The notes under the pieces are model-generated. The model searched no databases, had not been told where the DNA came from, and saw nothing but the letters and a program-made list of their open reading frames with translations. From JBBRSC01 sp038245795 (GTDB taxonomy: Bacteria; Actinomycetota; Acidimicrobiia; Acidimicrobiales; Microtrichaceae): a stretch of DNA of 6,181 bases. Location of the stretch: NCBI GenBank assembly GCA_038245795.1, contig JBBRSC010000205.1, forward strand, positions 1-6,181, given 5' to 3'. Position 1 is the first letter of the stretch, and each line of letters starts with the position of its first letter. A program made the position numbers and the translations under genes. This document shows, piece after piece, positions 1 through 5,909 of this stretch.

Positions 1-174
1 GCCGATGATCTTGTGCCGAGCCTGGACGCCCGGGTACTTGCCGACGCACACGGATCTGCGGAGCTCAGGATCATTTCGGGTGCGGGCCACGAACTCCGTC
101 ACGATCCGCGATCGGTGGCGATCCTGCTTGGTTGGTTGAGCCGCCAGCAGAACGCCCGAGTGGCGGCTGGCTGA
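1..174 (+). CDS. alpha/beta hydrolase, C-terminal end (5' end outside the window)
   Basis: Reading frame 1 is open from the first base to a TGA at 172-174 and gives 57 residues. The fragment holds the last two elements of an alpha/beta-hydrolase catalytic core. An ADDLVP motif sits at residues 1-6, whose first Asp (residue 2) is in the usual charge-relay position four residues before Pro. A GAGHELRHDPR segment at residues 27-37 carries the putative catalytic His30 after a short beta strand (LRIIS). The spacing of about 28 residues between Asp and His and the closing helix (VAILLGWL) fit the fold. The nucleophile elbow lies upstream of the window, so substrate and exact subfamily (lipase, esterase, lysophospholipase-like) cannot be told. 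It converges on the HhH gene with a 31-base gap and no clear terminator. Confidence 0.75.
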   Translation, partial: ADDLVPSLDARVLADAHGSAELRIISGAGHELRHDPRSVAILLGWLSRQQNARVAAG

Positions 175-205
175 GCGCTGCGCTTTCGGGTCAGGGTGAC
201 GCTCG

Positions 206-787
206 TCAGTCTTGCTTGGACTTTTTCTGCGCCTTCATCATCTTCTTCCATTCGCGTACCTTCTGGAGCGATTCGGCGTCGGCGACATCTGCGACCGAGC
301 GGGGCTGAGCATCGGAGAACGGCGCGGCGGCAGCCTCCCATCCGGCAGGTGTCTTGCCGAGGCGCTTGCCGAGAATCGCCATGAAGATCTTCGACTTTTC
401 CTCTCCGTAGCCGGGGATCTCTCGTAGTCGTTCGTAGAGCGTGTCGCCGGAGCGAACGCCCTTCCAGATCTTGGCGGCGTCACCGTCGTAGTGCTCGACG
501 AGATGCGCGCACACGTCCCAGATCCGTCGGCCCATCGATGCCGGGAATCGGTGGATCGCAGGCTTTTCACAACAGATCGATACGAACTCCTCACGGTCCA
601 TTGCCGCAATTGCGACGGCGTCGAGCGAACCGCCGAGGCGCTCCTTCAACGTGGCCGGTCCCTTGAAGGCCCATTCCATCGGCACCTGTTGATCGAGCAA
701 CATGCCCAATAGCAGCGCCAAAGGTTCGTTCACGAGGAGGGCATCGGCGGCAGGATCGCCGGTGATCGGAATGCTCGGTGCGGCCAT
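206..787 (-). CDS. HhH-GPD-like base-excision-repair family protein
   Basis: This encodes 193 residues starting at ATG (787) and ending at TGA (208-206). The N-terminal half is helical, with an ALLLGMLLDQQVPMEWAF stretch at residues 24-41 resembling the first helices of HhH-GPD glycosylases. A helix-hairpin-helix lies around residues 117-140, with the hairpin IPGYGEEK at 124-131. The C-terminus is lysine-rich (residues 178-192) and could contact DNA. The overall pattern matches the small family annotated as uncharacterised HhH-GPD protein (TIGR03252, from memory), known mainly in actinobacteria. In endonuclease III a Lys sits just after the hairpin glycines and an Asp about 18 residues later. 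Here the Lys position is Glu130 and I see no Asp at the second, so glycosylase activity should not be assumed. It begins 28 bases after the aceE stop and is probably cotranscribed with it. No strong Shine-Dalgarno site precedes the start. Confidence 0.85.
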   Translation of the reverse strand: MAAPSIPITGDPAADALLVNEPLALLLGMLLDQQVPMEWAFKGPATLKERLGGSLDAVAIAAMDREEFVSICCEKPAIHRFPASMGRRIWDVCAHLVEHYDGDAAKIWKGVRSGDTLYERLREIPGYGEEKSKIFMAILGKRLGKTPAGWEAAAAPFSDAQPRSVADVADAESLQKVREWKKMMKAQKKSKQD

Positions 788-815
788 GCCGTCACCGTAC
801 CCCGCGATGCTCGGT

Positions 816-3542
816 TCAGGTCCAGGGTGCGGGCGACTCGGTCACGATCCCGAAGCGCGAGATGGCATCCGCGACGACCCCGTCAGCAACCTTGCCTGTC
901 GCGCACAGCTCCGACAACACCGCAATCACCACATGCGCGGCGTCGGTCTCGAAGAACTTCCTGAGCTGCTCGCGAGTATCGGATCGACCGAAGCCGTCCG
1001 TCCCGAGCGACAACCATCGCCCCGGCACCCAACGCGAAATCTGATCGGGCACGGCTCGCATGTAGTCGCTGACTGCCACCACCGGGCCGGGCGCGTTGCT
1101 CAGTCGTTGGGTGACGAGCGGCGTGCGCGGCGTGATGCCGGGGTGCAGGCGGTTCCAACGTTCCGTTTCGAGCGCCTCCTCGCGCAGCAACTTGTACGAC
1201 GTTGCGGACCACAGCTCGATCCCGATGCCGTAGGTCTCAGCAAGAATCGTCTGCGCGTCGGCGGCGGCCTTCCACGCCGTGCCCGAGAACAACACGGTGG
1301 CGTCGCGACGTTCGATCGGCGAGTCGTTCCAGCGGTACAGACCCTCCACGATTCCAGCGGAGATCTCGGCCCGATCGCGCCCGGCGGGCATGGCAGGCAT
1401 CGGATAGTTCTCGTTGTAGAGCGTCAGGTAGTAGAAGACGTCGAGCCCTCGCACGAACATGGCGTCGATCCCGTCGTGGATGAGGATCGCCATCTCATAG
1501 GCGAACGCCGGGTCATACGCCCGACACGACGGGACGGTGCTGGCCAGCACCAGGCTGTGGCCGTCCTGATGTTGCAGGCCCTCGCCCATCAGCGTGGTCC
1601 GACCGGCGGTCGCCCCCAACAGGAACCCTCGCGCCCGCGCGTCGGCGGCGGCCCAGATCAGGTCGCCAACGCGCTGGAAACCGAACATCGAATAGAAGAT
1701 GAAGAACGGGATCATCGGTACGCCACGGGTGGCGTAACTGGTGGCTGCTGCGGTCCACGAAGCCAACCCCCCGGCTTCGGTGATGCCCTCTTCGAGGATC
1801 TGACCGTCCGCCGATTCGGCGTAGCTGAGCAGCAGATGATGATCGACGGGCTCGTACTTCTGGCCGTGCGCCGCGTAGATCTTCAGCTCGCGGAAGAGCG
1901 CATCCATGCCGAAGGTGCGGGCCTCGTCCGGCACGATCGGCACGATCCGTTCGCCGACGGCAGGGTCGCGAGCCAGGTTGCGCAGGAGTCGGGTGAACGC
2001 AGTGGTGGTGCTCGCTGCCTGCTCCCCGGAACCACCCAGGAGTTCCTCGAACGCCGCCGGCTCCGGCAGCGTCAGCGGACGTCGGATGTGGACCTGGCGT
2101 TTGGGGACACTGCCACCCAGGGCCCGCCGACGTTCCAAGAGATACCGAATCTCGGGGGAGTCGTCGGGCGGACGGATGTAGGGCGGCTCACCCGACGCAA
2201 GGTCCTCGTCGGAGATGTACTCCTCGAGATGCAGGCGGTCACGCAACGCGACCAGTTGCTCCTTTGACATCTTCTTGATCTGGTGGGTCGAGTTTCGCCC
2301 TTCGACGCTCTCGCCGAGCGTCCAACCCTTGACCGTCTTGGCGAGAATGACCGTCGGTCGATCGTGGGTTTCGGTCGCCCGTTTGTAGGCCGCGTAGAGC
2401 TTGCCGTAGTCGTGGCCGCCGCGGGGGAGTGACTCGAGCTCTTCGTCGGACAGGTGCTCCACAATCTTTCGCAGACGCGGATCAGGCCCGAAGAAATGCT
2501 CGCGGATGTACGCGCCCGACTCGACGGCGTAGCGCTGGAACTCGCCGTCGACGGTGCTGTTCATCCGGTCCAACAGCACGCCGTCTTCGTCGCGATCCAG
2601 GAGGTCATCCCACTTGCTGCCCCAGATGACCTTGATGACTTCCCACCCGGCACCGCGGAACACTCCTTCGAGTTCCTGGATGATTTTGCCGTTACCTCGC
2701 ACCGGACCGTCGAGTCGCTGCAGATTGCAGTTCACCACCCACGTCAGATTGTCGAGACCCTCACGGCCGGCCAGCGAGATGGAGCCCAGGGTTTCTGGTT
2801 CGTCGCACTCACCATCGCCGAGATAGCACCACACCCTCGAGGATTCGGCGTCGTCGATGCGTCGATTCTCGAGGTAGCGATTGAAGCGTGCGTGATAGAT
2901 CGAGTTGATGGGCCCGAGACCCATCGACACCGTCGGGAACTCCCAAAATTCTGGCATGAGGCGCGGGTGCGGGTAGCTCGACAGCCCGGTTGTTGTATCC
3001 CCCGGTCGAGGGATCTCCTGGCGAAAACGATCGAGCTGATCCTCGGAGAGTCGGCCTTCGAGGAATGCGCGCGCATACACGCCAGGAGCTGCGTGGCCCT
3101 GGAAGTAGATGTGGTCGCCCGCGTTGCCGTCGTCTTTGCCCCGGAAGAAATGATGGAAGCCGACGTCGTACAACGCCGCGGAGCTGGCGAACGTGGACAG
3201 ATGCCCGCCGATGCCGTCGGCTTCGTGGTTGGCGCGCACCACCATTGCCACTGCGTTCCAACGGATGAAAGCCCGAATGCGACGCTCCAACCCGTTGTCA
3301 CCAGGGAACCAGTCCTCGCTCTCCGTCGGGATGGTGTTGATGTACGGAGATGTGACCGACTGGACGCCGAGGTCCAGTTCGCTGGCGCGCTCCATGAGCC
3401 GTCCGACAAGGAATCGGGCGCGCGAGGGACCGTATTGGGCGAGCACGGAATCGAGGGAGTCGATCCACTCCGTCGTCTCTGCCGGATCGGCGTCGGGAAG
3501 TTGATGGAGGGAGCCATCGGGGATGACACGGTCGTTGCTCAC
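816..3542 (-). CDS. aceE: pyruvate dehydrogenase E1 component, homodimeric AceE type
   Basis: E1 decarboxylates pyruvate with thiamine diphosphate and transfers the acetyl group to lipoyl-E2, feeding cytoplasmic acetyl-CoA supply. From the GTG at 3542 the product is 908 residues, close to known AceE lengths. Landmarks in this numbering are GGH with His114, FQGH with His150, the thiamine/Mg motif GDGE (242-245) through NCN (271-273), THQIKKM with His420, and the activating glutamate in LEEG (Glu585). Next come FGFQRVGDL and GEGLQHQDGH in the pyrimidine-binding domain, and a C-terminal transketolase domain ending near GTDGFGRSD. These agree closely with E. coli and mycobacterial AceE. The frame stays open upstream to a TTG at 3614 inside rnhA. 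Homology begins around NDRVIPDG, so the GTG giving MSNDRV is preferred, although no good ribosome site precedes it. E2 and E3 genes are not in the window. The HhH gene follows directly. Confidence 0.97.
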   Translation of the reverse strand: MSNDRVIPDGSLHQLPDADPAETTEWIDSLDSVLAQYGPSRARFLVGRLMERASELDLGVQSVTSPYINTIPTESEDWFPGDNGLERRIRAFIRWNAVAMVVRANHEADGIGGHLSTFASSAALYDVGFHHFFRGKDDGNAGDHIYFQGHAAPGVYARAFLEGRLSEDQLDRFRQEIPRPGDTTTGLSSYPHPRLMPEFWEFPTVSMGLGPINSIYHARFNRYLENRRIDDAESSRVWCYLGDGECDEPETLGSISLAGREGLDNLTWVVNCNLQRLDGPVRGNGKIIQELEGVFRGAGWEVIKVIWGSKWDDLLDRDEDGVLLDRMNSTVDGEFQRYAVESGAYIREHFFGPDPRLRKIVEHLSDEELESLPRGGHDYGKLYAAYKRATETHDRPTVILAKTVKGWTLGESVEGRNSTHQIKKMSKEQLVALRDRLHLEEYISDEDLASGEPPYIRPPDDSPEIRYLLERRRALGGSVPKRQVHIRRPLTLPEPAAFEELLGGSGEQAASTTTAFTRLLRNLARDPAVGERIVPIVPDEARTFGMDALFRELKIYAAHGQKYEPVDHHLLLSYAESADGQILEEGITEAGGLASWTAAATSYATRGVPMIPFFIFYSMFGFQRVGDLIWAAADARARGFLLGATAGRTTLMGEGLQHQDGHSLVLASTVPSCRAYDPAFAYEMAILIHDGIDAMFVRGLDVFYYLTLYNENYPMPAMPAGRDRAEISAGIVEGLYRWNDSPIERRDATVLFSGTAWKAAADAQTILAETYGIGIELWSATSYKLLREEALETERWNRLHPGITPRTPLVTQRLSNAPGPVVAVSDYMRAVPDQISRWVPGRWLSLGTDGFGRSDTREQLRKFFETDAAHVVIAVLSELCATGKVADGVVADAISRFGIVTESPAPWT

Positions 3543-3604
3543 TCCGGTCAGGCTAATGACGCCTCGGCCAGAGCGGAGGTTACCGACGGGTAGTGTCCGC
3601 ACCC
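3543..3604. promoter_or_regulatory. divergent intergenic region between aceE and rnhA
   Basis: About 60 bases separate the chosen starts of two divergent genes, so promoters for both must lie here or inside the opposing coding ends. On the minus strand a TAACCT (3582-3577) fits a TAnnnT -10 and would give aceE a short leader, but no convincing -35 pairs with it. On the plus strand GGAGG at 3575-3579 is the only Shine-Dalgarno-like string. It lies 13 bases before a GTG (3593) and 25 before the ATG (3605) of rnhA. The region call is positional; the individual boxes are weak. Confidence 0.4.
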
Positions 3605-4132
3605 ATGAGCACAATCGTCTACACCGACGGGGCGTGCCGTGGGAATCCGGGGCCCGGCGGTTGGGCCTGGGCCATCGATCTGGGCGTCGGATCGACTGGC
3701 AGAAGTGGTCTCGGCGGAGCGGCGGACACGACGAATCAGCGGATGGAGGTGACGGCTGCGTGGCGTGCGGTGCAATCCATCGAGGGCCCGCTCGAAATCC
3801 GGAGCGACTCGACCTACGTGGTCAACTGCTTCCGCCATCGCTGGCACGACGGGTGGATCCGTCGTGGCTGGAAGAACAGCCAGCGCCAGCCGGTGGCCAA
3901 CCGGGATCTCTGGGAGCCGTTCATCGTGCTGGTACTGGGTCGGGGTGACGTGACCTTCACCTGGGTCAAAGGGCACTCAGGTGATCGCATGAATGATGTG
4001 GTCGACCTGCTTGCGGTGAAAGCCTCGAACGATCCGACCTGCTGGGAGGCTCCGGCCGGTCCCGTGGCCAGCTCAACCGACGCGTCATCGGGGTCCCCGC
4101 TGGATCGCGAGATGCCGGATACGTTGTTTTGA
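3605..4132 (+). CDS. rnhA: ribonuclease HI
   Basis: This enzyme cleaves the RNA strand of RNA-DNA hybrids such as R-loops and Okazaki primers. The 175-residue product from ATG 3605 opens with STIVYTDGACRGNPGPGGWA, the classic RNase HI start. All four metal-binding acidic residues are visible: Asp8 (YTDG), Glu48 (NQRMEVTAA), Asp68 (SDSTYVVN) and Asp134 (NDVVDLLA). The loop histidine in VKGHSGD (His124) is also present. The GWIRRGWKNSQRQPVANRDLW segment (83-103) matches the basic substrate-handle region of the E. coli enzyme. The domain ends near residue 142, and about 33 polar residues follow as an extra tail ending in PDTLF. A GTG at 3593 would add MSAP and has the better-placed GGAGG, so it is a real alternative start. 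It is divergent from aceE and followed 31 bases later by the small membrane protein. Confidence 0.96.
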   Translation: MSTIVYTDGACRGNPGPGGWAWAIDLGVGSTGRSGLGGAADTTNQRMEVTAAWRAVQSIEGPLEIRSDSTYVVNCFRHRWHDGWIRRGWKNSQRQPVANRDLWEPFIVLVLGRGDVTFTWVKGHSGDRMNDVVDLLAVKASNDPTCWEAPAGPVASSTDASSGSPLDREMPDTLF

Positions 4133-4151
4133 GCGATATGGATGGAGGGGC

Positions 4152-4157
4152 AGGAGG
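4152..4157 (+). promoter_or_regulatory. strong ribosome binding site AGGAGG
   Basis: AGGAGG is a perfect Shine-Dalgarno core, six bases before the ATG at 4164. It is the best ribosome site in the window and the main reason to accept the 52-residue frame that follows. Confidence 0.6.
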
Positions 4158-4163
4158 TGTCCC

Positions 4164-4322
4164 ATGCTCATTGCTCTCATCGGCGCAGGCTCGACGATCC
4201 TTGTGTCGCTCGCGGTCGGATGGCTCTTCGCTCACAGCGAGGATGTCGACCTTCGAGACGAACAGTCAGCTGACAGCTCGTCTCCGATTGAGTTCGGAGT
4301 AGGCATGATTGATCTCGCGTAG
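4164..4322 (+). CDS. small single-pass membrane protein, unknown function
   Basis: I do not recognise this protein. It is a 52-residue frame from ATG 4164 to TAG 4320-4322, preceded by AGGAGG at an ideal distance. Residues 2-23 are almost entirely hydrophobic or small (LIALIGAGSTILVSLAVGWLFA) and predict one membrane helix. The remaining 29 residues are polar and acidic (HSEDVDLRDEQ and onward). There is no basic N-terminal region or cleavage motif typical of a secreted protein, so a membrane-anchored peptide is more likely. It lies 31 bases after rnhA on the same strand and could be cotranscribed. Its last 57 bases run antisense to the 3' end of the J-domain gene, which is unusual and lowers confidence. 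A chance frame is possible, but the ribosome site together with a clean hydrophobic segment argues for a gene. Confidence 0.55.
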   Translation: MLIALIGAGSTILVSLAVGWLFAHSEDVDLRDEQSADSSSPIEFGVGMIDLA

Positions 4323-4997
4323 TCGTTCTTCAGCGAGGTCGCGGGTCTCGTCGTCAGCATCGGCGAGATGATCCGGATGATGCTGTTTCACGAGCGCGCG
4401 ATGCGCCGAGACGATCTCCCGCCATGGCATCTCAGGGGTCACGCCGAGCACGTCGAAGGCTGCCAGCGCGTCGGCGTCCTCGTCCTCGCCTGCCACCTCG
4501 TCGAAGAGCGACTCGAAGGTGAAGTACTCGTCGAAGCCAACGGCTTTGTCGACGGGAGGATCCTCTTGCGGAGAACGGATGAAGGCCGTACCGACGAACT
4601 GCATCTCCGGCTCGACCGGCATTGAGTCGAGTCGTGGGAGCCGAACCCGACCTCCGGGAAAGGTCCGCTCCTGCGTTGGTGTGGTCGATGGCGCGTCTCG
4701 AATGGGCGGTGATCCTTGGAAGGCGGGATCGACGAACGCAGGTGAGTTGTTGAACGCAGGCTCGCTGAACGATGTTGGATCGTTGAAGTCAGACATCGGC
4801 TGTTCGTTCCACGATTGGTATGAGTCATCGAATGACGGTTCGTCCGCCTGCTCTGGTGAGTCCGACTCCTCAAGGGCCGAGGCCGCTGCGATGCGACGGG
4901 ATCCCATCAGCCGAGCGAACGTGTTGCCCCCGCCGGGCGGTCCTCCACCTTTGGAACGCTTCGGCGGTGTCCCGTCGAGATTTGGTGAAGTCGCCAT
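4266..4997 (-). CDS. J-domain (DnaJ-like) protein with long disordered N-terminal region
   Basis: This encodes 243 residues from ATG 4997; a GTG six bases upstream (5003) would add two. Weak GAAGAG precedes the ATG. The last 65 or so residues form a J-domain: AFDVLGVTP (helix I), the basic helix II WREIVSAHRALVKQH, the invariant HPD at 207-209, and helix III (AEERLREINHAYSELNRRR). HPD is what stimulates Hsp70/DnaK ATPase, so the protein probably recruits DnaK. The first 175 residues are unlike DnaJ: no Gly/Phe region, zinc fingers or CTD folds. There is a PPKRSKGGGPPGGG basic-glycine start, a Ser/Pro/Asp-rich low-complexity stretch, three PAF motifs near 80-93, and an acidic segment just before the J-domain (GEDEDADAL). 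The client or location is unknown; no membrane segment is seen. Its 3' end overlaps the small membrane protein gene on the other strand. Confidence 0.85.
   Translation of the reverse strand: MATSPNLDGTPPKRSKGGGPPGGGNTFARLMGSRRIAAASALEESDSPEQADEPSFDDSYQSWNEQPMSDFNDPTSFSEPAFNNSPAFVDPAFQGSPPIRDAPSTTPTQERTFPGGRVRLPRLDSMPVEPEMQFVGTAFIRSPQEDPPVDKAVGFDEYFTFESLFDEVAGEDEDADALAAFDVLGVTPEMPWREIVSAHRALVKQHHPDHLADADDETRDLAEERLREINHAYSELNRRRAVS
4719..4760 (-). repeat. short coding repeat encoding PAF motifs
   Basis: GAACGCAGG occurs at 4734-4742 and again at 4752-4760, 18 bases apart. A diverged copy, GAAGGCGGG, lies at 4719-4727. Read on the minus strand each encodes Pro-Ala-Phe, at residues 80-82, 86-88 and 91-93 of the J-domain protein. 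Two copies are identical in DNA, which suggests small-scale duplication. The repeat is short and could be compositional. Confidence 0.45.
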
Positions 4998-5073
4998 GGT
5001 CACTCTTCGGTTGATCGGGGGGCGCGCTTCAACTCTTCTCGCGAGCTGGCCCGCTAGGGATCCGGGTTTTGGT

Positions 5074-5091
5074 GGCGGGGGCCGCCGTTTT
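5074..5091 (+). terminator. possible hairpin followed by T-run
   Basis: GGCGG (5074-5078) pairs perfectly with CCGCC (5082-5086) around a GGG loop and is followed by GTTTT. On the plus strand this resembles a minimal intrinsic terminator. It could stop transcripts running from rnhA and the small membrane gene antisense through the J-domain gene. The stem is only five pairs and the T-run is four, so this is weak. Confidence 0.2.
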
Positions 5092-5119
5092 CACTTGACC
5101 GACCGGTCAGGTTTAGGCT
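5090..5119 (+). promoter_or_regulatory. putative leaderless promoter of the dehydrogenase gene
   Basis: TAGGCT at 5114-5119 fits the actinobacterial -10 (TAnnnT) and lies six bases before the ATG at 5126, which puts the expected transcription start on or beside the A of the start codon. No Shine-Dalgarno sequence is present in the short leader, consistent with a leaderless mRNA. A -35-like TTCACT at 5090-5095 gives an 18-base spacer. The better-looking TTGACC at 5095-5100 would leave only 13 bases, too short, and is better read as part of the operator. Confidence 0.5.
5096..5109. promoter_or_regulatory. inverted repeat, likely TetR-type operator
   Basis: TGACCG-AC-CGGTCA is a perfect 6-base inverted repeat with a 2-base centre, lying between the putative -35 and -10 of the dehydrogenase promoter. 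Its size and GACCGGTC core resemble operators of TetR-family repressors common in actinobacteria, including those governing acyl-CoA metabolism. A bound protein would block polymerase directly. No regulator gene is in the window, so the factor is unknown. Confidence 0.55.
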
Positions 5120-5125
5120 CTGGGC

Positions 5126-5902
5126 ATGGATATCAACGGGTTTTCCGCAATTGTCACCGGTGGCGCTTCTGGCCTCGGTGAAGCCACCTCACTGCTCCTC
5201 GCGGAGCGCGGCATGAAGGTCGTGGTCATGGACCTCGATCGTCAGCAGGAGAAAGGCGATGCGCTGGCGGCGAAGATCGGCGGCATCTTCGTCGCTGCTG
5301 ACGTCACGAACGGCGAGCAGGTCGAAGCCGGCGTTGCCGCCGCCGTCGAGCTGGCTCCATTGCGTGCTCTCGTCAACTGCGCGGGCATTGGTTGGCCGGC
5401 ACGAACGATCGACAAGAACGGTGCACCGCACGACCTAGAGATCTTCCGCAAAGTGGTCGAAATCAACTTGATCGGAACGTTCAACTGCATCCGTCTCGCG
5501 GCGTCGGCGATGAACAAGAACGAGCCCGACGAGGACGGCCAGCGGGGCGCCATTGTCAACACAGCATCGGTTGCGGCGTACGACGGCCAGATCGGCCAGG
5601 CTGCGTACTCCGCATCCAAGGGCGGCATCGTCGGTATGACGCTGACCATCGCTCGCGACCTCGCCGCGCCGGGCATCCGGGTCAACACCATCGCCCCGGG
5701 CCTCATCGACACGCCGATCTACGGCGAGGGCGAAGGCGCGGAGGCCTTCAAGGAGAAGCTGGGTAAGGACGTGTTGTTCCCGCGTCGGCTCGGCAAGTCA
5801 TCTGAGTTCGCGACGATGGCGTTGGAGCTGATCACCAACTCGTACATGAACGCCCAGGACATTCGTGTCGACGGGGGCATCCGCATGCCACCCAAGAGCT
5901 GA
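5126..5902 (+). CDS. SDR-family dehydrogenase, type II 3-hydroxyacyl-CoA dehydrogenase-like (HSD17B10-like)
   Basis: A 258-residue short-chain dehydrogenase. The Rossmann motif TGGASGLG is at residues 11-18, and Asp36 ends beta strand 2 (VVVMDLD), which favours NAD over NADP. NCAG is at 84-87 and the structural Asn is 114. The catalytic triad is Ser148 (NTASVAA), Tyr161 and Lys165 (YSASK), and PG is at 191-192. Long blocks match human HSD17B10 and its bacterial relatives as I remember them: NEPDxxGQRG, INTASVAA-like, QAAYSASKGGIVGMTL, IARDLAxxGIRV and the IRMPP C-terminus. That group oxidises 3-hydroxyacyl-CoA or 2-methyl-3-hydroxybutyryl-CoA in fatty-acid and isoleucine breakdown, in the cytoplasm in bacteria. 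The family call is strong; the exact substrate is inferred. It is a single-gene unit with a probable leaderless start and a palindromic operator just upstream, suggesting inducible expression. It converges on the HAD gene with a 7-base gap. Confidence 0.93.
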   Translation: MDINGFSAIVTGGASGLGEATSLLLAERGMKVVVMDLDRQQEKGDALAAKIGGIFVAADVTNGEQVEAGVAAAVELAPLRALVNCAGIGWPARTIDKNGAPHDLEIFRKVVEINLIGTFNCIRLAASAMNKNEPDEDGQRGAIVNTASVAAYDGQIGQAAYSASKGGIVGMTLTIARDLAAPGIRVNTIAPGLIDTPIYGEGEGAEAFKEKLGKDVLFPRRLGKSSEFATMALELITNSYMNAQDIRVDGGIRMPPKS

Positions 5903-5909
5903 CCCGAAC

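Noticed and set aside
197..208. TGACG-CT-CGTCA inverted repeat between the hydrolase and HhH genes
   Set aside because: The stem is five pairs with a two-base loop and no T-run on either strand, and it overlaps the HhH stop codon. It is not a credible terminator.
702..2267. 521-residue open frame on the plus strand
   Set aside because: It lies antisense to aceE and its translation is Arg/Gly/Val-rich with no recognisable domain. Long antisense frames are expected in GC-rich genes; aceE matches its family throughout.
3535..3559. TTGCTC ... TAATGA as a promoter for rnhA
   Set aside because: The spacer is 13 bases and TAATGA lacks the final T of a -10; too weak to list.
2454..3593. 379-residue open frame on the plus strand
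   Set aside because: It is also antisense to aceE, with no domain motif. It is a composition effect of the same kind.
5095..5119. TTGACC/TAGGCT as a sigma-70 pair
   Set aside because: The spacer is only 13 bases. TTGACC is better explained as part of the inverted repeat, with TTCACT at 5090 as the -35.
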